DNA from: Leuctra nigra
Taxonomy: Eukaryota > Arthropoda > Insecta > Plecoptera > Leuctridae
Length of the DNA: 64,000 bases
Direction of reading: 5' to 3'
NCBI GenBank assembly: GCA_934045905.1
Contig: OW203768.1
Coordinates: 36,981,060-37,045,059 of the forward strand
The position numbers and the translations under genes were made by a program. Positions 1 through 10,245 of the stretch are shown here, in pieces. The notes beneath the pieces were generated by a model that ran no database searches, was not told the origin of the DNA, and saw only the letters and a program-made list of their open reading frames with translations. The stretch's first letter is position 1. Each line of letters starts with the position of its first letter.

Positions 1-814
1 GACGGAATAACTAACTTCGTCCTCAAGCAACTTTCAAAAAAGGCCATCATCTATCTTACAGTAATAATAAACCACGTGTTACTTCTCTCCCACTTTCCTC
101 CACGCTGGAAAACAGCTAAGATACTAGCATTTCACAAACCAGGTAAAAAAGCGCAAGAAGTCCAAAGCTACAGACCTATAAGCCTTCTCAGCTCAGTTAG
201 CAAAGTAGTTGAAAAAGCCATCCTGGTCCGAATCAACTAACACATTCAAGAGAACAAAATCATAATCGACGAGCAATTTGGATTTAGAGCGAAACACTCG
301 ACAACCCAGCAACTGGTCCGCCTCACTGAGTTCATCACTGACAAATTCAACAGAAAGCAGCACACCGGCATGATCCTATTAGATATAGAAAAGGCGTTCG
401 ATACTGTTTGGCACGAGGGTTTACTCCACAAACTAATAGGGTTAAATTTCCCAAAATACCTATGCCACATTCTCCTCTCGTACCTGGAAAAGCGCAACTT
501 CTTTGTCGCCATCAATCAAACAAAATCCACCATTCAAACCATTGAAGCAGGAGTTCCCCAAGGTTCCCTAATTGGTCCAACTCTTTTCTCACTATTCATA
601 AATGATCTCCCGAAAAGCGCAAACACCCACCTGTCACTCTACGCGGACGATACAGCGATATTTTCTTCCTCGTTTAGACCGGATACTATCAGAAGAAGAC
701 TGCAGAAAGCTTATTAAAAAATTGAGAAGTTTTTCAACAAATGGAAGATTAGAGTTAACAACGCAAAGACGACAGCAATATTTTTCACGAAGAGGAGATC
801 CTGAGAAAAATTAG
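1..814 (+). pseudogene. Jockey-type LINE ORF2, reverse transcriptase part (copy 1, left-truncated by window)
   Basis: This is the end of a non-LTR retrotransposon reverse transcriptase. The frame starting near 370 shows the palm motif A (LDIEKAFDTVWHEG), motif B (AGVPQGSLIGPTLFS) and motif C (YADDTAIFS). The frame is closed by a stop after the first block (near 238) and again just after motif C (near 715), so it cannot make a full protein. The rest of ORF2 downstream of the thumb is missing, so the 3' end of the element is lost, which is unusual for a LINE. The same sequence recurs without visible difference at 8525-9338 inside a longer LINE copy. Family assignment to the Jockey clade rests on these motifs and on the gag-like ORF1 of the second copy. 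Confidence 0.85.
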
Positions 815-1521
815 AAAAGTAACTGCGAAATTTACAAAATAACAGGAAATAATATATTCAATTTGGTGATATTTCGCGGTATATTTCGCGATTTAGTCAG
901 TTTGGTGGTGTTAAGCTAAGGGTAAATTTCGCGTTTTGTCGCAACTAGATTCCAGATTATTTGGGCCAGAAACATGTGGAAACGCATTTATCTTCATTTA
1001 CAACACGTTGAAAATTTCGCGATCACCATACCGGGTGCAGGCGCAAAAAAAATCACCCTGTTTGAGAGGTCACTAGATATATCGAAACTTTCATAGATAG
1101 GATTCTGAAATTTGTACAGATTTGAATTTGTTCAAATTTGGTTGTCAAAAAATTGATCCAGAAAACTTCCAATGGTCGGGACGCTGTTTCTTCAAAACTA
1201 TACCTGTACGATATCAATCTGAAAATTTCAAATTATATTGAAAATATATTAAGATCAATTGTGTAAAAATGTCAATCAATTTGAATGAATGGAACGAAAT
1301 TTATGGAATCTTGAAGTCGAGCGTAAAATCAGAATGTAGATTATTTCTAAATTTTTATTACACACGTTATAAAAGTGAATTATTTCCCGTGCACTATTCT
1401 GTTTTCAAGATCAACTTCAAGATTCAATAACTTTCGTTCCATATTTTGATATTGATTGAAATATTTACACAATCGACCTTAATCTATTTTCAATATAATT
1501 TGAAATTTTCAGCTTGATCAT
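1..1521. repeat. Segmental duplicate, left copy (matches 8525-10045)
   Basis: Bases 1-1521 reappear at an offset of 8524 and I see no mismatch in the stretches compared. The match covers LINE sequence, the unique-looking spacer after it and half of an inverted-repeat transposon, so it is a duplication of the locus rather than two transposon insertions. The right copy stops exactly at the run of N, which makes a false duplication at a contig edge as likely as a real 8.5 kb tandem duplication. Confidence 0.85.
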
Positions 1522-1778
1522 ACATAGTTTTGAAGAAACAGCGTCCCGGCCATTGGAGTTTTCTGGACGCGCGCTATTTGATCTCCGTATTATCAATTTT
1601 TTGACAACTAAATTTGAACAGCTGTAACTTTTTTCCTACAATAGTAATGTTTTTGAAATTTGCACATATGAAATATTGGTATGTTTTCTAATAGGTGTAT
1701 AAACTTCAGAATCCTATCTATAATAGTCTCGATATAGTGAACTCTCAAACAGGGTGATTTTTTTGGCGCCACCCGGTA
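1029..1778. mobile_element. Mariner-like foldback MITE with CCGGGTG termini (full copy)
   Basis: The ends are inverted copies beginning CCGGGTG and flanked by TA on both sides, the usual Tc1/mariner target duplication. The inverted arms are long, about 250-300 bp each, so the element could fold on itself almost completely. There is no transposase frame. Relatives sit at 9553 (cut by the gap), near 55130-55315 (one end only) and at 56519-57794. Confidence 0.75.
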
Positions 1779-2990
1779 TAATCGGATCTCTAATAATAGG
1801 TCCCTCAAAAGTTGCGCTAAAGAAAAATTAAAAAACAAACATATGTCACAATCGCATTTCTAATTACCAATTCATAAATATTTTTCGCATATTCTGAGAG
1901 GCACTTGTGTAACAATAATATCAGAAACTTATGGTCAGCTATTTGACAGATCCATACCTTTTCAGAGAGAGGGTAGAAGAGGGACTAATCATCCATTGTT
2001 TGACTTCCGTCGCTCGCGCTGACAGGTCGAGAGAAGGGGCGACGAGATCTTAATCTCTGATTCTATGCAAAACTTGCATTTACGGGGTTGATTAAATGGT
2101 CAGAGCGATGACAAACATGACCACTCTCTAAGACGGTCTGAGCCGGACTAAATGCAAAACCCGAAATTCACCGTTATTTTCAAAATGGCGGCCTTCAGAG
2201 AACCTTAACTGATACAGTTCCTTTATTGATGTAACGTCTACATTACGTTATGTTACTTGCAAAGTTCTTTTTTTCGTTTGAACAGACTCTACTTTTTCAG
2301 CAATCTTCCCAAAATTTCCCAACTTATACTTCCGGAGTAGCGATCTGCCATCAAAACAAGTTTTCACTGGCAGTCAGTGCAGCTGCATGAGTCATTGCTG
2401 TGGAATGTGCATGCTCTCGCCAGGCCAGTGATGATAAGGGTGTGGGGAGGGGTAGAAGGACCAATGAGAATCACTTTCACTTCACTCCCACATTAGTCCT
2501 CACTTGACCTTGGCTTGTTGCAGTGTGACGTACCTAGCAGCTCATTCTCCCTCCAACCATCGTCGCCATTACTTGTGCAGAGCATTGTTTATAATCTCTT
2601 CTAGTATTTCAATTTCGTTACGTGTGAATTTCTATCCTTTGTAGATTTATATGGTGATAAAAATACGTGAAAACTGAAACTATTTGCCGTGATACTTTGT
2701 GCAGACAAAAATACTACACTACATGTATGACATTACGTTTGAAACCACTATTTCCCTGCCACAATATTCACGTTTTTTTCCCTAAAAATCCATCGCGGTA
2801 ACTTTGCAAGTTACTTTTGGGTAACTGGTAACTTGTAAGTTCCTTTTTTCATGAAGTAACTTAACTTTAACTAAGTTCCTTTTTTGACCAAGTAACTTAA
2901 CTTTAACGGAGTTCCTTTTCTCAAGTAACTTACTCAACACTGTGGAGTCCTACTTTACCACCACAGCATGTGGATTTTTACTTTACTGAC
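1779..2990. other. Gene-free stretch with one hAT-like terminus
   Basis: No coding frame is seen. Bases 2800-2945 contain repeated GTAACTT/AAGTTAC motifs and end in the complement of CAGTGTTGAGTAAGTTACTT, which looks like a hAT-type terminal inverted repeat. I could not find the matching left end. Confidence 0.35.
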
Positions 2991-2999
2991 TGGAAGTTA

Positions 3000-3185
3000 G
3001 ACAATATCTACAGCCAGATGGAGTGCTAATGAACCGACCGGAAGGTATAATTTACCGGTAGTAGATGAGGTCTAATTTACCGACCGACAGATGGAGTTCT
3101 ATTTACCGGCTGGAAACCCCTTCCGGTCGTTAAAGTAGGACGTCCTACTTTACCGACCGGAAGGTGGAGTCCTATTTTACCGACC
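3000..3185. repeat. Degenerate minisatellite with a 46-bp near-perfect palindrome
   Basis: The motif TTTACCGACCGGAAGGTGGA recurs with changes four to five times. Within it, 3119-3164 is a palindrome centred on GGAC|GTCC with 23-base arms and a single mismatch (G/T near the base of the arm). Confidence 0.7.
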
Positions 3186-3405
3186 AAAATATCATGGAAA
3201 ATCCAAGCAAATAATTATCAGATAGTCATGGTTTGCCATTTTTCGAGAAAAGTGAGACATGACGCAATTTTGGGGTATTTTTTAAATAATGTTGTTATAA
3301 TTTTTGTTCATTAGGTACCTATAGGAAACCCCCTTTTGTAAAGGTTAATGGTATAATGGTTATTTTCAAAACAAAAGGTACTGCCTATAAATTTACGACA
3401 TTTCC

Positions 3406-4122
3406 CCCGGGTGCGAGAATACAATTGCAAGTCGGTACTTTAAATGCTGGTTTTACTTGTTGGTCTACGTGACGTCTATTGTTCTGTCTCTGACTCACTC
3501 ATTGTACACGGTTAATAATTACTTCGCCCTCCACAACATAACATGATATTGACCTGCCTCAACATTCTTCAACCCTTTGGTTACTCAAGTTTTTGCCAAT
3601 CTTCTAAATTTCAGACTGTTCCAGTTTCTTGACTGTACAAATGGTTATTGCGTTGTTTTTTCTTACTGTTTCACACATTTTCTTACATACATTCAATAAG
3701 CAAATGCTAGATAGGCAGATAGATAGATAAATATAGCATTCTAGCAGGCTAACTGGAGTTTACGATTCTCATCCGCAGCATGGCAGTAACACATTGATTA
3801 TTCCTATTTTTTTTATGTATTTGTGAATGTAATAGGACCTACCTTCAGTTAGAATTAATTCACTTTTGCTCAATTCCATCGCAGGTGCGAAATATTATAT
3901 AGAGATAATTAAAAAGTATTAATAGCGACATGCAATTTCGCAACTTGGCGAAAGGGCGAAGAACTGAACTAACCTGCATTTTAAAATTGGCGCGAAGTGT
4001 ATACATTCCATTTCTTCAATGTGCATGACGTCACTTATGGATGACGTCATACATGGCTCGATTCATATTGGCTAATTTTTGACCCCATTTAAACTACCGA
4101 CTTGCAATTGTATTCTCGCCCC
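3406..4122. mobile_element. Inverted-repeat MITE of about 0.7 kb
   Basis: The left end reads GCGAGAATACAATTGCAAGT and the right end carries the exact complement, extended by a shared CGGTA and TTTAAATG. The arms are about 38 bp. No open reading frame lies between them. The family is not recognised. Confidence 0.6.
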
Positions 4123-4199
4123 CCGCGACTCAGCACCTCCCCCCCCCACCCCCCACCATGGCCTCATACGTCACTAGCTCCACGCCACCTACTTCAGAG

Positions 4200-4420
4200 A
4201 TCCAGTCCCCCGTGAGATTGCGTGCGCCGTTCAACACCACCGAGATGTCCTGGGTTTGATCCCCGAAACACTCCGGGCCCGTCTGGCTTCGAACCAACTG
4301 CATCCAGACGCCGAGGAGCACGACTACAAGCTGGAGAAACATGGCTCACTCTGATGTTAGAGGCGGGCTGGTGTCTAGTTATAACCATACCCTTGGGGGG
4401 TGGGGGGGGGGAGATGTTAT
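4200..4420 (+). mobile_element. Possible tRNA-derived SINE fragment
   Basis: A GC-rich island carries GGGTTTGATCC, one or two bases off a pol III B box (GGTTCGANTCC). The A box is not convincing. It is flanked by C-rich and G-rich tracts (4129-4148, 4394-4411). This is a weak call from promoter-like sequence only. Confidence 0.3.
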
Positions 4421-4890
4421 TTGATATGTAGAGCGAAACACTATCGACGCTTACCGATATTTCAAAGTAAAATGACTCATTTAGGTACACGTGTTTGAAT
4501 AATTCAATGTATGTAAAGTGATTGAAGTCAGGACCGACTCCAAGGTCGCGTTGAAATCGCGCGCAGTGGGCGAGTTGTTTCGTCAATACGCGACAAACCT
4601 GGGATTTGACAGAGTAGTTGTCTACCTTATTCCACAGCAATCAGCCAGATATTCGCCATTATCAGGAACCTCAATTAATAAAGTGCATATTTATAGACAT
4701 GCAGTAAAGTAAAACCGTAAACTGCATACAGCCTCATGCTCAAAAAGGTTTGTGCGCAAGTAGATATTTGCGGATGTCAGTCCTCAACACCACAAGACCG
4801 TGAGCTAATAATCTTATGGACCGAATCCAGTGGAGTCTGGTCACTTGCGTCGATAAATCTGGCAATTCTTTTGAGCATGAGGCTGATACC

Positions 4891-4914
4891 AAATACAGTA
4901 CTAGTACTGTATTT
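4891..4914. repeat. Perfect 24-bp palindrome
   Basis: The sequence reads AAATACAGTA-CTAG-TACTGTATTT and is its own reverse complement over all 24 bases. No gene or transposon end is recognised beside it. Confidence 0.8.
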
Positions 4915-5017
4915 GCTGATACTTCATTGAGCCCAGGTAACACGGGAGGTCCTATGGAGGTCCTGAATTTAGGAAGATCCCTCGCAGAGAGGGGGATCCT
5001 AATGTGATGTACTATGG

Positions 5018-5190
5018 ACCTCCATAGGACCTCGCAAATTGGGAGGTAGAGACAAATTTCAGAGCGGCCATTTTATCTTTTTTTGGGATATCCATGGGAC
5101 CTCCATAGTACCTGGCAAATTGGGAGGTAAAGACAGATGTAAGAGCGGTCATTTTATCCTTTTTTGCTATATCCATGGGATATCCATGGG
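5018..5190. repeat. Two-copy direct repeat, about 81 bp period
   Basis: The block from CAAATTGGGAGGT through GAGCGG(C/T)CATTTTATC to ATATCCATGGGA occurs twice in tandem, followed by an extra ATATCCATGGGA. Open frames over it are by-products. Confidence 0.65.
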
Positions 5191-5850
5191 AGCTCCCTCC
5201 ATGCGATGCGATAGGGTGACAACCAGAGTCATTTAACATTAGTTTAATGAAATAAATACTATTACGTGTATAAACAGATTAAGGATTGTAATTTCGATTG
5301 GTTGTTTTGCCATATTTATCGTGCTTTGTGGTGCAATTTTTTATGCTATATGGGGTAAAATTTGTAACTAAGTTACTCGGTGACACTGATTTGACTAGGT
5401 ATAGTAGAAAGAAATACATTTCCTGTCATGCACTCTGCTCAAACTAACATTCTTGAGTAGCTGCGAAAATTATTACCGCGATATTTATCTCCAATCATCG
5501 AAAGAATCTGCACTTAAAATGTAAGTATTATTACTTTTGTTATATCTATTAATCGGAGGAAAGTTTTAGGCTATTTTACCTATACCTATAGGTCAGTCAG
5601 GGAAACTAGATGGTTCGTACTCTGCCTCTCTCTGACCCATAACATAAACATGTCATTCGTCTGCCGGACATCGTAGCAGCAACAACAACAACTACTCCGA
5701 GCTCCCGCAGCGACAAATCCAGTTCCGATCGCATGCTTTTGCAAGCTTTCGCAGTGAGTAAAATTTCATCAACCTACACACAGATCTAATATCTGCGTGA
5801 TTATAACACAACACCTATCCAAGTCTAGCCCGGGAGGGCTGGGTCTAGAG

Positions 5851-7184
5851 ATGTTAACACCTTCATCAGAGAGCTCGAAAATGATGCTCGACGATACTGA
5901 ACCACCAATCGCAAAACGCAAACCAACACCCAGCCTACAGACTCTGAACTCTACTATAGCGCATTCATCTAATATCCCAGACATAACAGGCAGCAAGCGC
6001 CTTAAACAAGACAATACATCAATACTAACGTCCAACCGTTTCACACCTTTACATGACCTCAGCTCAGACGACGATGACGAAAGCGTGGTCTCGAAAACAC
6101 AGAGAATGCCGACACAAACACCGAAGGTCAAGCGACCTCCCCCCATTGTTATATATCATATATTCAACAATCTAGTAGCCGAATTTGCCGAACTTCGCAA
6201 CAAGTTGAGCGATGAATTTGAAATTAAATATAAAGGCGATCGAATTGTTTTACTTACTAATAATACCGAAGACTACAGTATTGTCATAAACTCCTGCAAC
6301 GCAAATAAACTAAAATATCACACATACACTCAGAAAGATCAGCGAGAAGTAAGAATGGTGGCCAAAAACCTGCCACTTACTCTCTCAGAAGCGGATATCC
6401 TAGAGGATCTCAAGCATCAAAACATCCCTGTCACGAAAGTGATGCAACTGATCAGAAAGTCGCCGGGACAGGCAGGCCACCCCACCCGCCCGCTAAAATC
6501 CCACTCCTGATGTTTGTGATTACTTGCCCTCCAAAAACCAAGATGAGCGACTTCTACAAAATTAAGTCGATCTGTCGCTGTGTTATTAACTGGCAACCAT
6601 ATCGGACTGTTGGTGTCACACAATATCATAATTGCCAGTCTTTCAGGCATACAGCCAAAAACTGCCATAGAGACCCAAAGTGCGTCAAATGTAAGGAAAA
6701 TCATTCAGCCAAAGTATGCGTGAAGGAAGCCTCGGCTCCACCCACTTGCACGAATTGCGGAGGACCGCATCCTGCTAACTATAGACAGTGTCCGGTGTAC
6801 ATCAAGCAGGCCACTCTCTTCAGCCAGCGATCACAGCACAGCCAAAACAACAACAACATTCAAAAAGGCAACAACAACTCCCGTAACTCATACCAGTATA
6901 AAGCTAATAACTTCCCGAGCATCAATAATATCCCCCCTACTCCCACTCCCCCACCACCCACCTGGCCACATACCAAGCGAAGAATTCAGCCACAACAAAA
7001 CGTTTCAGATGACTCCATAAGCATTGCAGGAATAATCTCCCTGATTAAATCTCTCTTCGGAGGCCTCGACCTTCCCCAGATCAAATACACAATAATATCA
7101 ACAATCAAAGAAGCGTCCCAAGCAACTGATACTTTCTCGAAGTTAGCTATTCTAGCAGAAGGAATTTTCTCCATATTTCCCTGA
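5851..7184 (+). pseudogene. LINE ORF1, gag-like zinc-knuckle protein (frameshifted)
   Basis: ORF1 of a Jockey-clade LINE binds element RNA and forms the ribonucleoprotein. The first ATG is at 5851. The N-terminal part is charged and low complexity, followed by a segment like the PRE_C2HC domain (VRMVAKNLPLTLSEADILEDL). The frame then runs to a stop near 6510, while the homologous continuation is in another frame from about 6510. That part carries zinc-knuckle motifs (CHNCQSFRHTAKNCH, then CVKCKENHSAKVC and CTNCGGPHPANYRQC) and a Pro/Gln/Asn-rich tail. One frameshift near 6450-6510 therefore disables it. ORF2 begins shortly after the stop. Confidence 0.8.
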
Positions 7185-7214
7185 TGGCTACCCAACTATC
7201 CAAGAATAATTTAA

Positions 7215-9338
7215 TGTACTGAACAGTAATTCAGCACGAGGAAAAATTCTTGAAATGGGTAATCAAGCTCAAAGTAACCCAACAGATATCATAGGATTGT
7301 CAGAAACACATCTAACACCAAGAACAAAACTCAAACTAGCTGGCTTTAAAATCTACAGAAAAGACTCTCGCTCTCGCCATCAAAAACAACATACCTCACC
7401 ATGAGCAATTCATCCCTGCTCTCGAGAAGATTGAAGCTGTCGCGTGTTGCATTGACTCCCAATCTTTGAATGTAACAGTAGTGTCTGTCTACAATCCCCC
7501 GCAAGGAAAAATCAGCACCAAGGACATAGATATTCTACTGAAACTCAACAATCAAGTAATAATTATGGGGGATTTGAACTCCAAACATATCAGCTGGAAT
7601 TGCCAAACGAACAACAGGAATGGTATTCTTCTACTCGAACACGCCATCAAAAGGAAGTTTAAAATACACTCGCCTCCAGAACCCACTTACTTCCCTTCAA
7701 GAGCCAACGCACTCCCAAGTGTACTGGACCTCGCCCTCATCAAAAACATTGACCACATCTCTAATCTAACCACCTCCCCATGTCTACCCTCAGATCACAA
7801 TCCAGTCTTGTTCACTCTGGACAAATCAATCACACCACTGCCTCCCAGACTCTCTCATGACTACAAAACAGCGAACTGGAAACTATTTCGCTCCGAACTG
7901 GACAGAAACACAATTACCAATCCAAGGATCACAACATCGGAAGACATAGACGCACATGTAGATAAGTTCATATCCACGGTAAATGATGCACTAAATGTAG
8001 CTGCGCCCCCAAGGCCGATATCACTTCATCAACGAACTCTCCCTTCTAACATTCAAGAAAAAATTATAAGCCGAAACAAGCTGTTACGAGAATGGCAAGC
8101 CTCCAGACTTCCACACCAGAAAACGGCCATGAACAATCTAACAACATCAATACGCAGAGAGATTGCAAAGTGGAGAAACGACAACTGGAATGACTATCTC
8201 AGCAAGCTAAAACCTAGAGATACGTGTACTCTGTGGAACGCAACCAAAATCTTCAAAAAAGGCACTCAAGCCATACCTCCCCTCACCACTCAAACAGGGC
8301 AAGCAGTAAGTGATCTTCAAAAAGCTAATGCACTAGCAGCTAACTTTCAATCCATTCATACCCAAAACAATGCGATGAGCACTAATCGTCACGAACGACT
8401 GGTTAAGCAATCCATCAAGAAATTCTTCTCCACTCCCCCAAGCAAAGAGGATTGCGATCTGACCACACCAAAAGAAATTCAAAAGATTATACTCCAAAGG
8501 AAAAATAAAAAGGCTACAGGAGAAGACGGAATAACTAACTTCGTCCTCAAGCAACTTTCAAAAAAGGCCATCATCTATCTTACAGTAATAATAAACCACG
8601 TGTTACTTCTCTCCCACTTTCCTCCACGCTGGAAAACAGCTAAGATACTAGCATTTCACAAACCAGGTAAAAAAGCGCAAGAAGTCCAAAGCTACAGACC
8701 TATAAGCCTTCTCAGCTCAGTTAGCAAAGTAGTTGAAAAAGCCATCCTGGTCCGAATCAACTAACACATTCAAGAGAACAAAATCATAATCGACGAGCAA
8801 TTTGGATTTAGAGCGAAACACTCGACAACCCAGCAACTGGTCCGCCTCACTGAGTTCATCACTGACAAATTCAACAGAAAGCAGCACACCGGCATGATCC
8901 TATTAGATATAGAAAAGGCGTTCGATACTGTTTGGCACGAGGGTTTACTCCACAAACTAATAGGGTTAAATTTCCCAAAATACCTATGCCACATTCTCCT
9001 CTCGTACCTGGAAAAGCGCAACTTCTTTGTCGCCATCAATCAAACAAAATCCACCATTCAAACCATTGAAGCAGGAGTTCCCCAAGGTTCCCTAATTGGT
9101 CCAACTCTTTTCTCACTATTCATAAATGATCTCCCGAAAAGCGCAAACACCCACCTGTCACTCTACGCGGACGATACAGCGATATTTTCTTCCTCGTTTA
9201 GACCGGATACTATCAGAAGAAGACTGCAGAAAGCTTATTAAAAAATTGAGAAGTTTTTCAACAAATGGAAGATTAGAGTTAACAACGCAAAGACGACAGC
9301 AATATTTTTCACGAAGAGGAGATCCTGAGAAAAATTAG
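7215..9338 (+). pseudogene. LINE ORF2, endonuclease plus reverse transcriptase (broken)
   Basis: ORF2 nicks target DNA and reverse transcribes the element RNA. The endonuclease start (DIIGLSETHL) is in one frame up to about 7380. A small deletion then shifts frame into the long open segment 7466-8764. This carries the endonuclease motifs MGDLNSKHISWN and SDHNPVLF, a linker, and the RT N-terminal motif KATGEDGITNFVLKQL with YRPISLLSSVSKVVEKAI. A stop follows (TAA near 8762), after which the frame continues with IEKAFDTVWHEG, AGVPQGSLIGPTLF and YADDTAIFS. At least three lesions are present, so no activity is expected. Confidence 0.85.
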
Positions 9339-10045
9339 AAAAGTAACTGCGAAATTTACAAAATAACAGGAAATAATATATTCAATTTGGTGATATTTCG
9401 CGGTATATTTCGCGATTTAGTCAGTTTGGTGGTGTTAAGCTAAGGGTAAATTTCGCGTTTTGTCGCAACTAGATTCCAGATTATTTGGGCCAGAAACATG
9501 TGGAAACGCATTTATCTTCATTTACAACACGTTGAAAATTTCGCGATCACCATACCGGGTGCAGGCGCAAAAAAAATCACCCTGTTTGAGAGGTCACTAG
9601 ATATATCGAAACTTTCATAGATAGGATTCTGAAATTTGTACAGATTTGAATTTGTTCAAATTTGGTTGTCAAAAAATTGATCCAGAAAACTTCCAATGGT
9701 CGGGACGCTGTTTCTTCAAAACTATACCTGTACGATATCAATCTGAAAATTTCAAATTATATTGAAAATATATTAAGATCAATTGTGTAAAAATGTCAAT
9801 CAATTTGAATGAATGGAACGAAATTTATGGAATCTTGAAGTCGAGCGTAAAATCAGAATGTAGATTATTTCTAAATTTTTATTACACACGTTATAAAAGT
9901 GAATTATTTCCCGTGCACTATTCTGTTTTCAAGATCAACTTCAAGATTCAATAACTTTCGTTCCATATTTTGATATTGATTGAAATATTTACACAATCGA
10001 CCTTAATCTATTTTCAATATAATTTGAAATTTTCAGCTTGATCAT
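8525..10045. repeat. Segmental duplicate, right copy (matches 1-1521)
   Basis: This is the second instance of the 1521-bp block. It ends in the middle of the CCGGGTG inverted-repeat element, at the first N of the assembly gap. Confidence 0.85.
9553..10045. mobile_element. CCGGGTG foldback MITE, copy cut by the assembly gap
   Basis: Same element as at 1029-1778. Only the left arm, the centre and the beginning of the right arm are present before the N run. Confidence 0.75.
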
Positions 10046-10245
10046 NNNNNNNNNNNNNNNNNNNNNNNNNNNNNNNNNNNNNNNNNNNNNNNNNNNNNNN
10101 NNNNNNNNNNNNNNNNNNNNNNNNNNNNNNNNNNNNNNNNNNNNNNNNNNNNNNNNNNNNNNNNNNNNNNNNNNNNNNNNNNNNNNNNNNNNNNNNNNNN
10201 NNNNNNNNNNNNNNNNNNNNNNNNNNNNNNNNNNNNNNNNNNNNN
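10046..10245. other. Assembly gap (200 N)
   Basis: Exactly 200 N, a placeholder length. It separates the duplicated block from the satellite array, so the true left edge of the satellite is unknown. Confidence 0.99.

Larger units (their letters stand above)
5590..9338 (+). mobile_element. Jockey-type LINE (copy 2), degenerate and 3'-truncated
   Basis: A non-LTR retrotransposon with the standard two-ORF order: a gag-like ORF1 with zinc knuckles, then ORF2 with an apurinic-type endonuclease and reverse transcriptase. Both frames are broken by frameshifts or stops. The body ends abruptly after the RT thumb with no 3' UTR or poly-A, so the 3' end has been lost by deletion or rearrangement. The 5' boundary is approximate, set from the GC-richer sequence preceding ORF1. 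It lies on the same strand as the FAR gene downstream but has no functional link to it. Confidence 0.85.
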
